Shown piece after piece: positions 27,949 to 36,127 of a DNA stretch of 64,000 bases. The notes below the pieces were generated by a model, which did no database searches, was not told the DNA's origin, and saw only the letters and a program-made list of their open reading frames with translations. The stretch lies in NCBI RefSeq assembly GCF_000759475.1, contig NZ_CP009454.1, positions 1,736,001-1,800,000 of the forward strand. The letters run 5' to 3'. The position numbers and the translations under genes were made by a program. Within the stretch, counting starts at the first letter, position 1. Each line of letters opens with the position of its first letter. The stretch comes from Pantoea rwandensis (GTDB taxonomy: Bacteria; Pseudomonadota; Gammaproteobacteria; Enterobacterales; Enterobacteriaceae).

Positions 27949-28380
27949 ATGAAACCCTTATTTACTCTTATCACCGTTGCCGCCCTGACGCTGGGCGGCG
28001 TGGTTTACGCGGGTCATGGCGTGGATCTCACGCAATCCCCGGAAGTCACGGCCACGCAGCAGGGCACGATCCATCAGCCAAAAGAGCAGAGCCGCAAACC
28101 GCTGAACTACGTGAATCAGCCGCCGGTGATCCCGCACAGCGTCGATGGCTATCAGGTGACGAAAAACGTCAACCGCTGCCTGCAGTGCCATGGCACACAA
28201 AGTTACCTGACCACCGGCGCACCGCGCGTGAGCCCAACACACTTTACCGATCGCGATGGCCTGGTGAGCAGCACGGTATCGCCGCGTCGCTACTTCTGCT
28301 TGCAGTGCCACGTCCCGCAGACCGATGCCAAACCGGTGGTGGAGAACACCTTTAAATCGGCCAATGGCTTTGGGCAGTGA
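27949..28380 (+). CDS. napB: Diheme cytochrome c subunit NapB
   Basis: Periplasmic electron-transfer subunit of the nitrate reductase, 143 residues. A cleavable signal peptide (to about VVYAGH) precedes two CLQCH heme c motifs, the only two expected for NapB. It follows napA by eleven bases, and its stop lies eight bases before the napC ATG. It passes electrons from NapC to NapA; maturation requires the ccm genes, which are not in the window. Confidence 0.96.
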   Translation: MKPLFTLITVAALTLGGVVYAGHGVDLTQSPEVTATQQGTIHQPKEQSRKPLNYVNQPPVIPHSVDGYQVTKNVNRCLQCHGTQSYLTTGAPRVSPTHFTDRDGLVSSTVSPRRYFCLQCHVPQTDAKPVVENTFKSANGFGQ

Positions 28381-28388
28381 GGTTATTA

Positions 28389-28973
28389 ATGAAAGAAAGA
28401 TTATTACGCATCTGGCGCTGGTGGCGGCGCCCCAGCCGCTTAGCACTCGGCACGCTGCTGATTTTGGGTTTTGCCGGTGGGATTATTTTCTGGGGCGGTT
28501 TTAATACCGCAATGGAGATGACCAACCGCGAGCAGTTCTGCATTGGCTGCCATGAGATGCGCAACAACGTGTATCAGGAGTACATGCAGACGGTGCATTA
28601 CAACAACCGCAGCGGCGTGCGTGCTACTTGTCCGGATTGCCATGTGCCGCACGAATGGGGCCCGAAAATGCTGCGCAAATTGCAAGCCAGCAAAGAGGTG
28701 TACGCGAAGGTGTTCGGCCTGATTGATACGCCGCAAAAGTTTGAAGAGACACGTATCGAGCTGGCTCAGAACGAGTGGCGCAGGATGAAGAACAATAACT
28801 CGCAGGAGTGCCGAAACTGCCACAACTTCGAGTATATGGATTTCACCGCGCAGAAGACGGTGGCAGCAAAAATGCACAGCAAAGCGGTGGAGGATGGGCA
28901 AACCTGTATTGATTGCCACAAAGGGATTGCGCACCACCTGCCGGATATGAGCGAGCAGAAGAACGGTTTTTGA
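28389..28973 (+). CDS. napC: Tetraheme quinol dehydrogenase NapC
   Basis: Membrane-anchored tetraheme cytochrome of the NapC/NirT family, 194 residues. One N-terminal helix (about 21-42) anchors four CxxCH sites: CIGCH, CPDCH, CRNCH and CIDCH. It oxidises quinol and feeds NapB. The chosen ATG has GAGG upstream; an in-frame GTG at 28377 overlapping napB would add four residues. It is the last nap gene: no napG, napH or ccm follows, so it is the only quinol route encoded here. Confidence 0.95.
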   Translation: MKERLLRIWRWWRRPSRLALGTLLILGFAGGIIFWGGFNTAMEMTNREQFCIGCHEMRNNVYQEYMQTVHYNNRSGVRATCPDCHVPHEWGPKMLRKLQASKEVYAKVFGLIDTPQKFEETRIELAQNEWRRMKNNNSQECRNCHNFEYMDFTAQKTVAAKMHSKAVEDGQTCIDCHKGIAHHLPDMSEQKNGF

Positions 28974-28984
28974 CGCTCCAGTCA

Positions 28985-29010
28985 GCCCGGTGGTCAGGAA
29001 CGAACCGGGC
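28985..29010. repeat. Hairpin after napC
   Basis: GCCCGGT (28985-28991) pairs with ACCGGGC (29004-29010), loop of 12. No T-run follows, so at most a weak or Rho-dependent end of the nap transcript. Confidence 0.45.
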
Positions 29011-29024
29011 AACTGGGTAACAGG

Positions 29025-29213
29025 TTAACCGGACACACAGGTCATTGTCATTGATGCGGACTCGGTCAGCGACTCCGCATTAAATGGCAGGGTCGCCATG
29101 GAGGGAGAGCCGTCTGTGAATGCCGGGTCTCCACAACACTCTGTATCCGGTTCGCCAATGCAATTCAGATAGTTTTCCCCGCCGCTAACGCCTATTATCT
29201 CAGGCTCCCTCAT
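29025..29213 (-). CDS. Possible 62-residue peptide with a VSGG double-glycine-like leader
   Basis: Not a gene I recognise. The frame starts [12 protein letters not shown], which looks like a short leader ending in a double glycine as in class II microcins and similar peptides. It is followed by a 50-residue part with four cysteines (NCIG, ECCG, and TCVSG at the end), acidic and Ser/Thr-rich, without a membrane helix. It fills the gap between napC and nudK and is antiparallel to both. Against it: no Shine-Dalgarno is visible before the ATG, any promoter would lie within nudK, and no C39 peptidase or exporter is in the window. It could be chance. Confidence 0.3.
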   Translation of the reverse strand: MREPEIIGVSGGENYLNCIGEPDTECCGDPAFTDGSPSMATLPFNAESLTESASMTMTCVSG

Positions 29214-29230
29214 TAAGCGGTGGAGCGGCC

Positions 29231-29809
29231 ATGTCGTTAAAGATCAACATCATTAAAGATAAGTTACTGTCAGATAATTACTTTATCCTGCGTAACTTCA
29301 CCTACGAACTGACACGTAGCAACGGCGAAGTCATCCGCCACAAACGCGAAGTCTATGATCGCGGCAACGGCGCAACCATCCTGCTTTATAACCGCGATAA
29401 AAACACCGTGCTGCTGATTCGTCAGTTCCGCATTGCGACTTACGTTAACGGCAATGCCAGCGGTGAATTGATTGAGACCTGCGCGGGTCTGCTGGATAAC
29501 GACACGCCGGAAGATTGCATCCGCAAAGAAGCGATCGAAGAGACCGGTTATGAGGTCGGCAAGGTCGAGAAGCTGTTTGAAGCTTATATGTCGCCGGGCG
29601 GCGTGACGGAAATCGTCCATTTTTTCGCAGCAGAATACAGCGATGCGATGCGCGCCAATGCCGGTGGTGGCGTGGAAGATGAAGAAATCACCGTGCTGGA
29701 GTTGCCTTTCCCGCAAGCGCTGGCGATGGTGAAAGACGGCCGCATCCTCGATGGTAAAGCGATTATGCTGCTGCAATATGCGCAAATTGCGGGGTGGCTG
29801 AGAGCTTAA
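29231..29809 (+). CDS. nudK: GDP-mannose pyrophosphatase NudK
   Basis: Nudix hydrolase of 192 residues that splits GDP-mannose to mannose-1-phosphate and GMP. The Nudix box spans [16 protein letters not shown] and IEETGY, with all catalytic glutamates present. The segments [25 protein letters not shown] and NAGGGVEDE are characteristic of NudK. TGGAG precedes the ATG. In E. coli nudK also sits between this nar/acrD region and the talA-tktB block, so the position is conserved. Confidence 0.95.
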   Translation: MSLKINIIKDKLLSDNYFILRNFTYELTRSNGEVIRHKREVYDRGNGATILLYNRDKNTVLLIRQFRIATYVNGNASGELIETCAGLLDNDTPEDCIRKEAIEETGYEVGKVEKLFEAYMSPGGVTEIVHFFAAEYSDAMRANAGGGVEDEEITVLELPFPQALAMVKDGRILDGKAIMLLQYAQIAGWLRA

Positions 29810-29918
29810 ACTTTCAAAATCTCATTAAGCCACGAGTCAATAAACGGTGGCGAATTGCCTGTGGCATCAAACAGTTTTGCTCTTTTTAACAACGCGCAAT
29901 CAAGTTTATGAGCAGGCA

Positions 29919-29973
29919 GGGGCCGCCATGAGGCAGACGAACCGCGTGAGGACGCCAGCCTCATGGCGGCCCC
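29919..29973. repeat. Perfect 16-bp inverted repeat between nudK and the sugar operon
   Basis: GGGGCCGCCATGAGGC (29919-29934) is the exact complement of 29958-29973; the loop is 23 bases. It lies between convergent genes and lacks a T-run. Its words GGGCCGCCAT and GCCTCATG recur in the hairpin region near 39655-39687. Confidence 0.75.
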
Positions 29974-30029
29974 AGACTGCGTTATCACGATTGGTTCAAC
30001 TAACATCACCGATACGCTGTTAGCTCAAA

Positions 30030-30995
30030 TCAAGCCATCACTTCCAACGGCTCCGGCACGCACTCCGGATGCGCCTGCATACGCGCCAGTGCTTCAGCGT
30101 AAGACGGCATAGAGTTGGCCGCACCAGAACGTTCGACACACAGCGAAGCAAACGCCGAAGCAAACAATGCCGCCTGTGGCAGTTCATCACCAGAGGCTAA
30201 ACGTGCTGCCAGCGCACCGTTAAACGCATCGCCCGCGCCGGTGGTATCCAGCGGTTGCGCCGGGAACAGCGGAATGCGCAGCGGCTGCTGTTCCGCATTG
30301 GACAGCAGTGCACCTGCCATCCCCAATGTGATAATCACCTGACGTGCGCCTTTACGGTGCAGCACTTCCGCCGCTTTCTGTGCGCTGGCAAAATCCGTGA
30401 CCTTCACGCCGGTAATCTGCATCGCTTCGGTGCTATTGGGCGTCAATAAATCCACCTTTTCCAGCAGCGCATCACTCACTTTCTGCCACGGCGCTGGGTT
30501 TAAAATCACAAAGGTGCCCCCCGCACGCGCATTATCGATCATGCGCTGAATGGCATTCAGGTTGTTCTCCAACTGCACCAGCAAAATATCGGCCGCCGCC
30601 ACGGTAGGCTGACAGCGCGACACTTCGGCCGCCGTCACGGTGGTGTTCGCGCCCGGAAACACCGAAATCATGTTTTCTGCATCATCCCCGGCCACATAGA
30701 TCAATGCGTTGCCGGTGGGCTTCTCTTTGCAGGTAAACAGCGTGATCGCATCGAAACCGGTCTTCTCCAGGTGACGACGGGCAAAGGTGCCAAAATCATC
30801 GTTACCCACTTTACCGATGTAGTGCACGCGAGCCCCAGCGCGCAGCGCCGCCGTGGCCTGGTTGGCTCCTTTGCCACCCGGCCCCATCATGCTGTTGTGC
30901 GCAGTCAGTGATTCACCGGGCATTGGAAAACGGTTCATCACCGCGACGACGTCGAGGTTAAACGAGCCAAACACACACACTTTTCCTTTCATCAT
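30030..30995 (-). CDS. Ribokinase-like PfkB-family sugar kinase
   Basis: Cytoplasmic sugar kinase of 321 residues. PfkB signature 1 is GPGGKGANQATAALRAGA (near 38-55) and signature 2 is LDTTGAGDAFNGALA with the catalytic aspartate. Overall it resembles RbsK, but the substrate is not certain because the operon also encodes a ROK kinase and an allulose-phosphate-type epimerase. Last gene of the eight-gene operon; its start overlaps the ROK kinase stop by four bases. A second ATG lies one codon later. Confidence 0.85.
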   Translation of the reverse strand: MMKGKVCVFGSFNLDVVAVMNRFPMPGESLTAHNSMMGPGGKGANQATAALRAGARVHYIGKVGNDDFGTFARRHLEKTGFDAITLFTCKEKPTGNALIYVAGDDAENMISVFPGANTTVTAAEVSRCQPTVAAADILLVQLENNLNAIQRMIDNARAGGTFVILNPAPWQKVSDALLEKVDLLTPNSTEAMQITGVKVTDFASAQKAAEVLHRKGARQVIITLGMAGALLSNAEQQPLRIPLFPAQPLDTTGAGDAFNGALAARLASGDELPQAALFASAFASLCVERSGAANSMPSYAEALARMQAHPECVPEPLEVMA

Positions 30996-31885
30996 GCACT
31001 CCTGAACAGGCGTTCGGCGGCTAAACAGGCTCCCCGACAGCCGGTGTGATCGGTGGATTGACTAAACACGATCTTCAAATTGTCACGCGTGGCCGGTGGA
31101 CGCAGATGCTGCTGAATCTGACTGCGTAATTGCGCCAGCGGGAAGTCCGCCATCGCCAGCACTCCGCCACCCAGAATCAGGTATTCGGGATCGAGGATGT
31201 TCATTTCGGTGGCAATCAGCTGCGCCAGACGATAAACAAAGGCCTGCAACTCCGGATGGTCGCCATGTTGCGTAAACAGCGCCGACATATCGGTATTCGG
31301 CACGTGAGCCTTAGCCCAGTGACTCAACCAATTGCCCGAAGTCACCGTCTCCGCACAACCCCGGTTGCCGCACGGGCAGGGCAGATCGTTACCGGCGATC
31401 GGCACATGGCCCAATTCACCCGCGCCGCCGTGCTGGCCGTGATAGAAGCGGCCATTAATCCACAAGCTGTTGCCCATGCCGGTACCGGGATACAAACCTA
31501 CCGCGATATCCGGCAACTGCTCCAGCTGCATTAAATCCCACATCATCAGATGGTTAACATCTTTATCCATCGCCACCGGCACGCCAAGACGTTCGGTGAG
31601 GATCGCCGCCACCGGCTGATGATCCAGAGCCTGAATAAACGGCAGCGAAATCACCTGCTGACGATCACGACTCAGTATGCCGGGCAATCCCAGCATCACG
31701 CCGCTCACCGGTTGCTGCTCCAGTGTTTCACTGATTAACTGCCCGAGTGCCGTCAATGCGTCGGGCTGCTGCGCCCAGCTGGCCGTCGGCACCTTGCGGA
31801 AGCTGGACCAGATGCGTCCCTCTTCCATCAGCTGCAGACGTGTGCCGGTGCCGCCAATGTCGATACCCAGCCAGCGTGGAATCAT
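30992..31885 (-). CDS. ROK-family sugar kinase, AlsK-like
   Basis: Cytoplasmic hexose kinase of the ROK family, 297 residues. The ATP site is GIDIGGTGTRLQL, the catalytic aspartate is in MDKDVNHLMMWD, the sugar/zinc region is GAGELGHVPI followed by CPCGNRGCAE (the zinc-binding ROK cysteines), and LGGGV is present. Together with the epimerase next to it, it is most like AlsK of the E. coli allose operon, which phosphorylates allose at C6. It overlaps both neighbours by four bases. Confidence 0.82.
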   Translation of the reverse strand: MIPRWLGIDIGGTGTRLQLMEEGRIWSSFRKVPTASWAQQPDALTALGQLISETLEQQPVSGVMLGLPGILSRDRQQVISLPFIQALDHQPVAAILTERLGVPVAMDKDVNHLMMWDLMQLEQLPDIAVGLYPGTGMGNSLWINGRFYHGQHGGAGELGHVPIAGNDLPCPCGNRGCAETVTSGNWLSHWAKAHVPNTDMSALFTQHGDHPELQAFVYRLAQLIATEMNILDPEYLILGGGVLAMADFPLAQLRSQIQQHLRPPATRDNLKIVFSQSTDHTGCRGACLAAERLFRSA

Positions 31886-32574
31886 GCGGATACCTTCGCC
31901 AGGCCCTGAGCTTCATCAATGCTGTCACGCATCATGTCCCAGGCCGTTGCCAGATCGTCATGGATGTTAAACAGGCCCGAGGTACCGACGATAAGCACTT
32001 CTGCACCCGCACCGACCAGCGTATTGTAAGTGCGCGTGTTGCAGGAACCATCGATCTCAATCAGATATTTGTGGCCATGCTGCTGCTTCAGGGCTTTCAG
32101 TTCCTGCACTTTGGCTACCATTTCCGGGATGAATGGCTGTCCGGCATAGCCAGGATCCACGGTCATCACGGTGATTTTGTCCAGCAGATGAATATAGTGA
32201 TGGATAAACGACACCGGTGTGGCCGGGTTCAACACTACGCCGACTTTCTTGCCAAAGCTGCGAATCAGATTGATCACGCGGAACGCATCGCGGTTGATGG
32301 TTTCTGCGTGTGGGCAGATGTAGTCGGCACCCGCTTTGGCAATCACTTCAATGAAGTCGGTCGGGTGTTCCACCATCAAATGCACATCCAGCGCCACTTT
32401 GGTGTGTGGGCGAATCTGCTCAATAAAGAACGGCGACAGCGTGATGTTCTTAACGTAGTGACCGTCCATGATATCGATATGGAGGAAGTCTGCGCGGGAG
32501 TCCAGCACTTCCAGCTGGTGCTTGATCTCCATCAGATTCATACACATCAACGACGGGGAGACTTGAATACGCAT
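31882..32574 (-). CDS. D-allulose-6-phosphate 3-epimerase-like protein (AlsE family)
   Basis: TIM-barrel epimerase of the ribulose-phosphate 3-epimerase superfamily, 230 residues. SPSLMCMNL, FLHIDIMDGHYV, DVHLMVEHP, MTVDPGYAGQPFIPEM and EIDGSCN contain the metal-binding His/Asp residues. These stretches, especially PSLMCM and IDGSCN, match AlsE better than housekeeping Rpe. The product would be fructose-6-phosphate if the substrate is allulose-6-phosphate. It overlaps the permease upstream by one base and the kinase downstream by four. Confidence 0.85.
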   Translation of the reverse strand: MRIQVSPSLMCMNLMEIKHQLEVLDSRADFLHIDIMDGHYVKNITLSPFFIEQIRPHTKVALDVHLMVEHPTDFIEVIAKAGADYICPHAETINRDAFRVINLIRSFGKKVGVVLNPATPVSFIHHYIHLLDKITVMTVDPGYAGQPFIPEMVAKVQELKALKQQHGHKYLIEIDGSCNTRTYNTLVGAGAEVLIVGTSGLFNIHDDLATAWDMMRDSIDEAQGLAKVSA

Positions 32575-33623
32575 TAGACTTCCTTTTTTTCGGTCAGAGG
32601 ATTAAGGGCCGCAGCGAGCTTGCTCAGCTTGACGGCACGATGTTCATTAAAACGGGCTTTAAATTGTTTGAAAGCCAACACCACAATCAGCACTGCGCCC
32701 CACATCGCCAGGCTTACATGCTGGCTGATGTTCATCAGATTGAAACCGGTTGAGAGCACTTGCAGGGCAATCAGCGCCAGTACCACACCCGTGACGCGGC
32801 CGAAGCCACCGTTCGGGTCGGTGCCGCCGAGAATAATCGCCAGTACGGTCAGCAGCAGATACGCATCGCCGTAACCCATACGCGCTGAGTTAAAGCGCGC
32901 CATCATGATCAATCCGGCTAACACGCACAGCAGGCTGGAGATGACGTACACCAGCACCACCATGCGATGCGTGTTGATGCCGCTGAACCAGGTCGCGTTA
33001 ATGTTGCTGCCGCCCATGTAGATACATTTACCGGCGCGGGTTTTGCCGAGGAACAGCGCCAGAAGCGCGGCCGCAATCAGAAATACCCACAGCGGCAGCG
33101 GCATACCCAACAGCGTGTTGGAACCCAGCGCTTGCACCACCGATGGCATGCCGCTGACAGCCGCACCTTTGGTCAGCCAGATACCGATGCCGTTCAGCGT
33201 CATCATGGTCGCCAGCGTCACCAGAATGGGGTGGGCACCAATTCGCGTCACCATCACGCCAGTGATCACACCGATAAAAGCGGCAATCAGCATCGCGCCG
33301 ACGATAGCGATAAACAGCCACAGCAGTTGCTGACCGGTGCCGGCATCAGCGGGCAGGGCGCTCATTAGTGTCCAGGCGATAAACAGTGCGGTCAGGTTGG
33401 CGGTGGCGATAATCGCCAGGTTCAGGCCGCCGCTGAGGATGGCGATAAACATCGCCAGCGTCAGCAAGCCAAGTTCCGGCAACTGAAACGCCATACTCAT
33501 AAAGGTCGAGTCGGTCATAAAGCGGCCCGGCAGCATGAAGGTGAAGACCGCCAGCGCCAGCGCAATCAACAGCATCAGGCCGATATTGGTGCCGTCCGGA
33601 CGCAGAGCAGAGAGTGATTTCAT
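32574..33623 (-). CDS. Sugar ABC transporter permease (second permease)
   Basis: Inner-membrane permease of the RbsC/AraH family (BPD_transp_2), 349 residues with eight to ten helices. Family marks are LSGGLNLAI near residue 65, RIGAHPILVTLATM, and the late ILGGTDPNGGFGRVTGV. The ATG at 33623 has AGGAG upstream and follows the first permease by 13 bases; the frame is open earlier but would overlap that gene. It probably forms a heterodimer with the other permease. Confidence 0.9.
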   Translation of the reverse strand: MKSLSALRPDGTNIGLMLLIALALAVFTFMLPGRFMTDSTFMSMAFQLPELGLLTLAMFIAILSGGLNLAIIATANLTALFIAWTLMSALPADAGTGQQLLWLFIAIVGAMLIAAFIGVITGVMVTRIGAHPILVTLATMMTLNGIGIWLTKGAAVSGMPSVVQALGSNTLLGMPLPLWVFLIAAALLALFLGKTRAGKCIYMGGSNINATWFSGINTHRMVVLVYVISSLLCVLAGLIMMARFNSARMGYGDAYLLLTVLAIILGGTDPNGGFGRVTGVVLALIALQVLSTGFNLMNISQHVSLAMWGAVLIVVLAFKQFKARFNEHRAVKLSKLAAALNPLTEKKEV

Positions 33624-33636
33624 GTGAATGCTCCTG

Positions 33637-34626
33637 TCAGACGAAACTGACGTCAGTTTCTTTACGTTTTTTGTAGTGAGTGACGGCAATCGCCACCATG
33701 ATCACGCCACCTACCACAATGTTCATGAAGTAGTTGGAAACGCCAATCAGGTTGAGGCCGTTCTTCAGGATGGCGATCAGGAACACACCCATTAGTGTGC
33801 CGCTCACCGTGCCTTTACCGCCCATCAGGCTGGCCCCGCCGAGCACCGTGGCCGCCAGCACATCCAGCTCGCCGCCCACCAGCGCATTCGGCACCACTTC
33901 ACCCATGCGATAGACCTGTACCAGTCCGCCAATCGCCGCCATTGCGCCGAGCCAACCGTAAGCGAAGACATGTATCAGGCCGACGCGGATCCCGATACGA
34001 CGTGCTGATTCCGCATCGCCGCCCACCGCATACAGCTGGCGGCCGAGATTGGTTTTGTTGAGCAGCAGCGCGGTCAGTCCGGCAATCACCAGCATGGTGA
34101 TCAGCGGCAGGCCAATCTGGAAGCTGTTGCCTTGCCAGGTGAAAGGCAGCACGCTGCGCAGCGTGATCCACCAGTCCGGCAATGCATAGAGACTTTTGCC
34201 GCCGGTCACCCACATCAACAGGCCAAACAGCAGCGACTGCATACTGATGGTGATGATGATCGACACCACGCGCAGCGAGGTAATCAACAGAGCGTTAATC
34301 ACGCCAAAGGCGGTGCCACAGGCAATCGCCAGTAAGATGCTCAATGCCGCGTTATCAAACTGGAACTGTACAAACAGCGAAGCAATCAGGTATTGCACCA
34401 CCGACGCCACGGCGGCGAAGGAGATATCGATCCCGCCGGTCACCAGTACCACAAACAGGCCGAGGGCAAAAATACCGGTCACCGCGTAGCTTTCGGCCAG
34501 ATCCAGCAGGTTCTGTACCGAGAGGAACTGATCGCTGGCTACCGAGAAGAACAGGATGAAAGCCAGCAGTACCCACGCCAGCCAGCCTTGACTGGAGTGC
34601 GGGCGTAAACGAGAAAAATCAGGCAT
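33637..34626 (-). CDS. Sugar ABC transporter permease (first permease)
   Basis: Inner-membrane permease, RbsC/AraH family, 329 residues. LVTGGIDISFAAVASVVQYL in the second third of the N-terminal half and VLGGASLMGGKGTVSGTLMG near residue 265 are family signatures. It overlaps the ATPase stop by eight bases. Two different permeases, rather than one as in rbs and als, make this importer resemble the Lsr and rhamnose types. Confidence 0.9.
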   Translation of the reverse strand: MPDFSRLRPHSSQGWLAWVLLAFILFFSVASDQFLSVQNLLDLAESYAVTGIFALGLFVVLVTGGIDISFAAVASVVQYLIASLFVQFQFDNAALSILLAIACGTAFGVINALLITSLRVVSIIITISMQSLLFGLLMWVTGGKSLYALPDWWITLRSVLPFTWQGNSFQIGLPLITMLVIAGLTALLLNKTNLGRQLYAVGGDAESARRIGIRVGLIHVFAYGWLGAMAAIGGLVQVYRMGEVVPNALVGGELDVLAATVLGGASLMGGKGTVSGTLMGVFLIAILKNGLNLIGVSNYFMNIVVGGVIMVAIAVTHYKKRKETDVSFV

Positions 34627-36127
34627 TGATCACCTCCGCCAGCTGTTCTTGCTCAACGGTATCGGGTTGGTATTCGGCATGAACGGTGCCATCACGGAAG
34701 TGCAGAATGCGGTCGCAGTTGTACCAAACCTCTGGCACTTCATCGGAAATCAGAATGATCGACAGACCTTCTTTCGCCAGCTCGTGGATCAACTGATAGA
34801 TGCTGGCTTTAGCACCGACATCCACGCCCACGGTCGGCGAGTCCAGAATCAAAATGCGCGGCTGAGTCAGTACCCACTTTGCCAGCACGATCTTTTGCTG
34901 GTTGCCGCCGGAGAGGGTGGAGATCGCCAGATTGGGATCGGCCACGCGCACACCGAGCTGTTGAATCCATTGCAGGATCAGCTTGTTTTTGCGGTACTCG
35001 TCGATGATGTGAAAACGGTTTTGCAGCTTGTCGAGGATCGGCAGCACCATGTTGTCGGCCACCGATTGTTGCTGCACCAGACCGAGAGTTAAGCGGTCTT
35101 CAGAGACATAACCGATGCCGGCTTTGATGGCATCTTCATGGCCGCGGAAACGTACTGGCTTACTGTCGAGCCAGATTTTGCCGCTGTCAGGTTTGGTCAT
35201 GCCAAACAGTGACAGCGCCAGTTCGGTACGACCCGAACCGAGCAGGCCACACAGACCCAGCACTTCGCCCTGGTACAGTTTGAAATTGACGTCGTGATAT
35301 TGACCGGCACGCGTCAGATTCTCAACTTCGAGAATGGCGCGGTCGGCATTACGCGTTGGAGCTTTCAGTTGATAATCGAGTTTCAGACCGGTCATCAGCT
35401 CGGTGAGATGATGCGGCGTCATCTCTTTGGCGGGCCAGCAGCCCATTTTGCGCCCGTCGCGGATCACCGTGACGCGATCCGAAATCTCCAGCACCTCGTC
35501 CAGACGGTGGCTGACGAACACTACGCAGATGTTTTTGTCTTTCAGATAGCGCACGGTGCGCAGCAGCTGGTTCACTTCGGTGCGGGTCAGAGAAGCCGTC
35601 GGTTCGTCCATGATCACCAGACGCGCATCGGCGACCAGTGCACGGCAAATCGCGACCTGCTGACGTGCGGCAATCGACAGCGCCGAGACTTTTTCATCCA
35701 GATCGAGATCGAACTTTAGCTCTTCAATAATACGCGCTGCCGTTTCACGCAGTTTGGCTTTGCGGTGCCAGCCGAGCAGGCCGTTGAGGTTGTGCTCAAA
35801 AGCGATGTTCTCGGCTACGCTCAAATTCGGGAACAGCGACAGATCCTGATAAATCACCTGGATACCGAAATCACGCGCCTGACGGGTGGTCAGACGCGGG
35901 AAGGTCGGGCCATCACCCAGGGTGATGCGGCTGCCGCTGTCCGGGGCGTGCACCCCGGAAATCACTTTGATCAAGGTGCTCTTGCCACAGCCGTTGGTGC
36001 CAGCCAGGCAGTGCACTTCGCCCGCCAGTAAGCTCAGCGAGATATCGCTCAGTGCGCGGTTGCCACCAAAAGTTTTCGACAGGTTGTCGAGCGCGATTAA
36101 CGTCTGTGGGATCACCTCTTTCATCAT
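34619..36127 (-). CDS. Sugar ABC transporter, double ATP-binding subunit
   Basis: Two fused ABC ATPase domains, 502 residues, as in RbsA/LsrA/XylG. Domain 1 has Walker A GTNGCGKST, Walker B LVIMDEPTAS and a switch histidine (VSHRLDE), but a variant signature (LSIAARQQV). Domain 2 has a degenerate P-loop GLLGSGRTE, usual for the family, and a normal signature LSGGNQQK. Its Walker B reads LILDSPTVGVD, with serine where the catalytic glutamate normally is, so the second ATP site is probably weak. The ATG overlaps the binding-protein stop by one base. Confidence 0.9.
   Translation of the reverse strand: MMKEVIPQTLIALDNLSKTFGGNRALSDISLSLLAGEVHCLAGTNGCGKSTLIKVISGVHAPDSGSRITLGDGPTFPRLTTRQARDFGIQVIYQDLSLFPNLSVAENIAFEHNLNGLLGWHRKAKLRETAARIIEELKFDLDLDEKVSALSIAARQQVAICRALVADARLVIMDEPTASLTRTEVNQLLRTVRYLKDKNICVVFVSHRLDEVLEISDRVTVIRDGRKMGCWPAKEMTPHHLTELMTGLKLDYQLKAPTRNADRAILEVENLTRAGQYHDVNFKLYQGEVLGLCGLLGSGRTELALSLFGMTKPDSGKIWLDSKPVRFRGHEDAIKAGIGYVSEDRLTLGLVQQQSVADNMVLPILDKLQNRFHIIDEYRKNKLILQWIQQLGVRVADPNLAISTLSGGNQQKIVLAKWVLTQPRILILDSPTVGVDVGAKASIYQLIHELAKEGLSIILISDEVPEVWYNCDRILHFRDGTVHAEYQPDTVEQEQLAEVINA

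Noticed and set aside
28974..29024. Classical terminator after napC
   Set aside because: A hairpin exists but has no T-run; listed only as a repeat.
29806..30009. 67-codon minus-strand frame between nudK and the sugar operon
   Set aside because: It runs through the 16-bp inverted repeat, has no ribosome site and no recognisable sequence.
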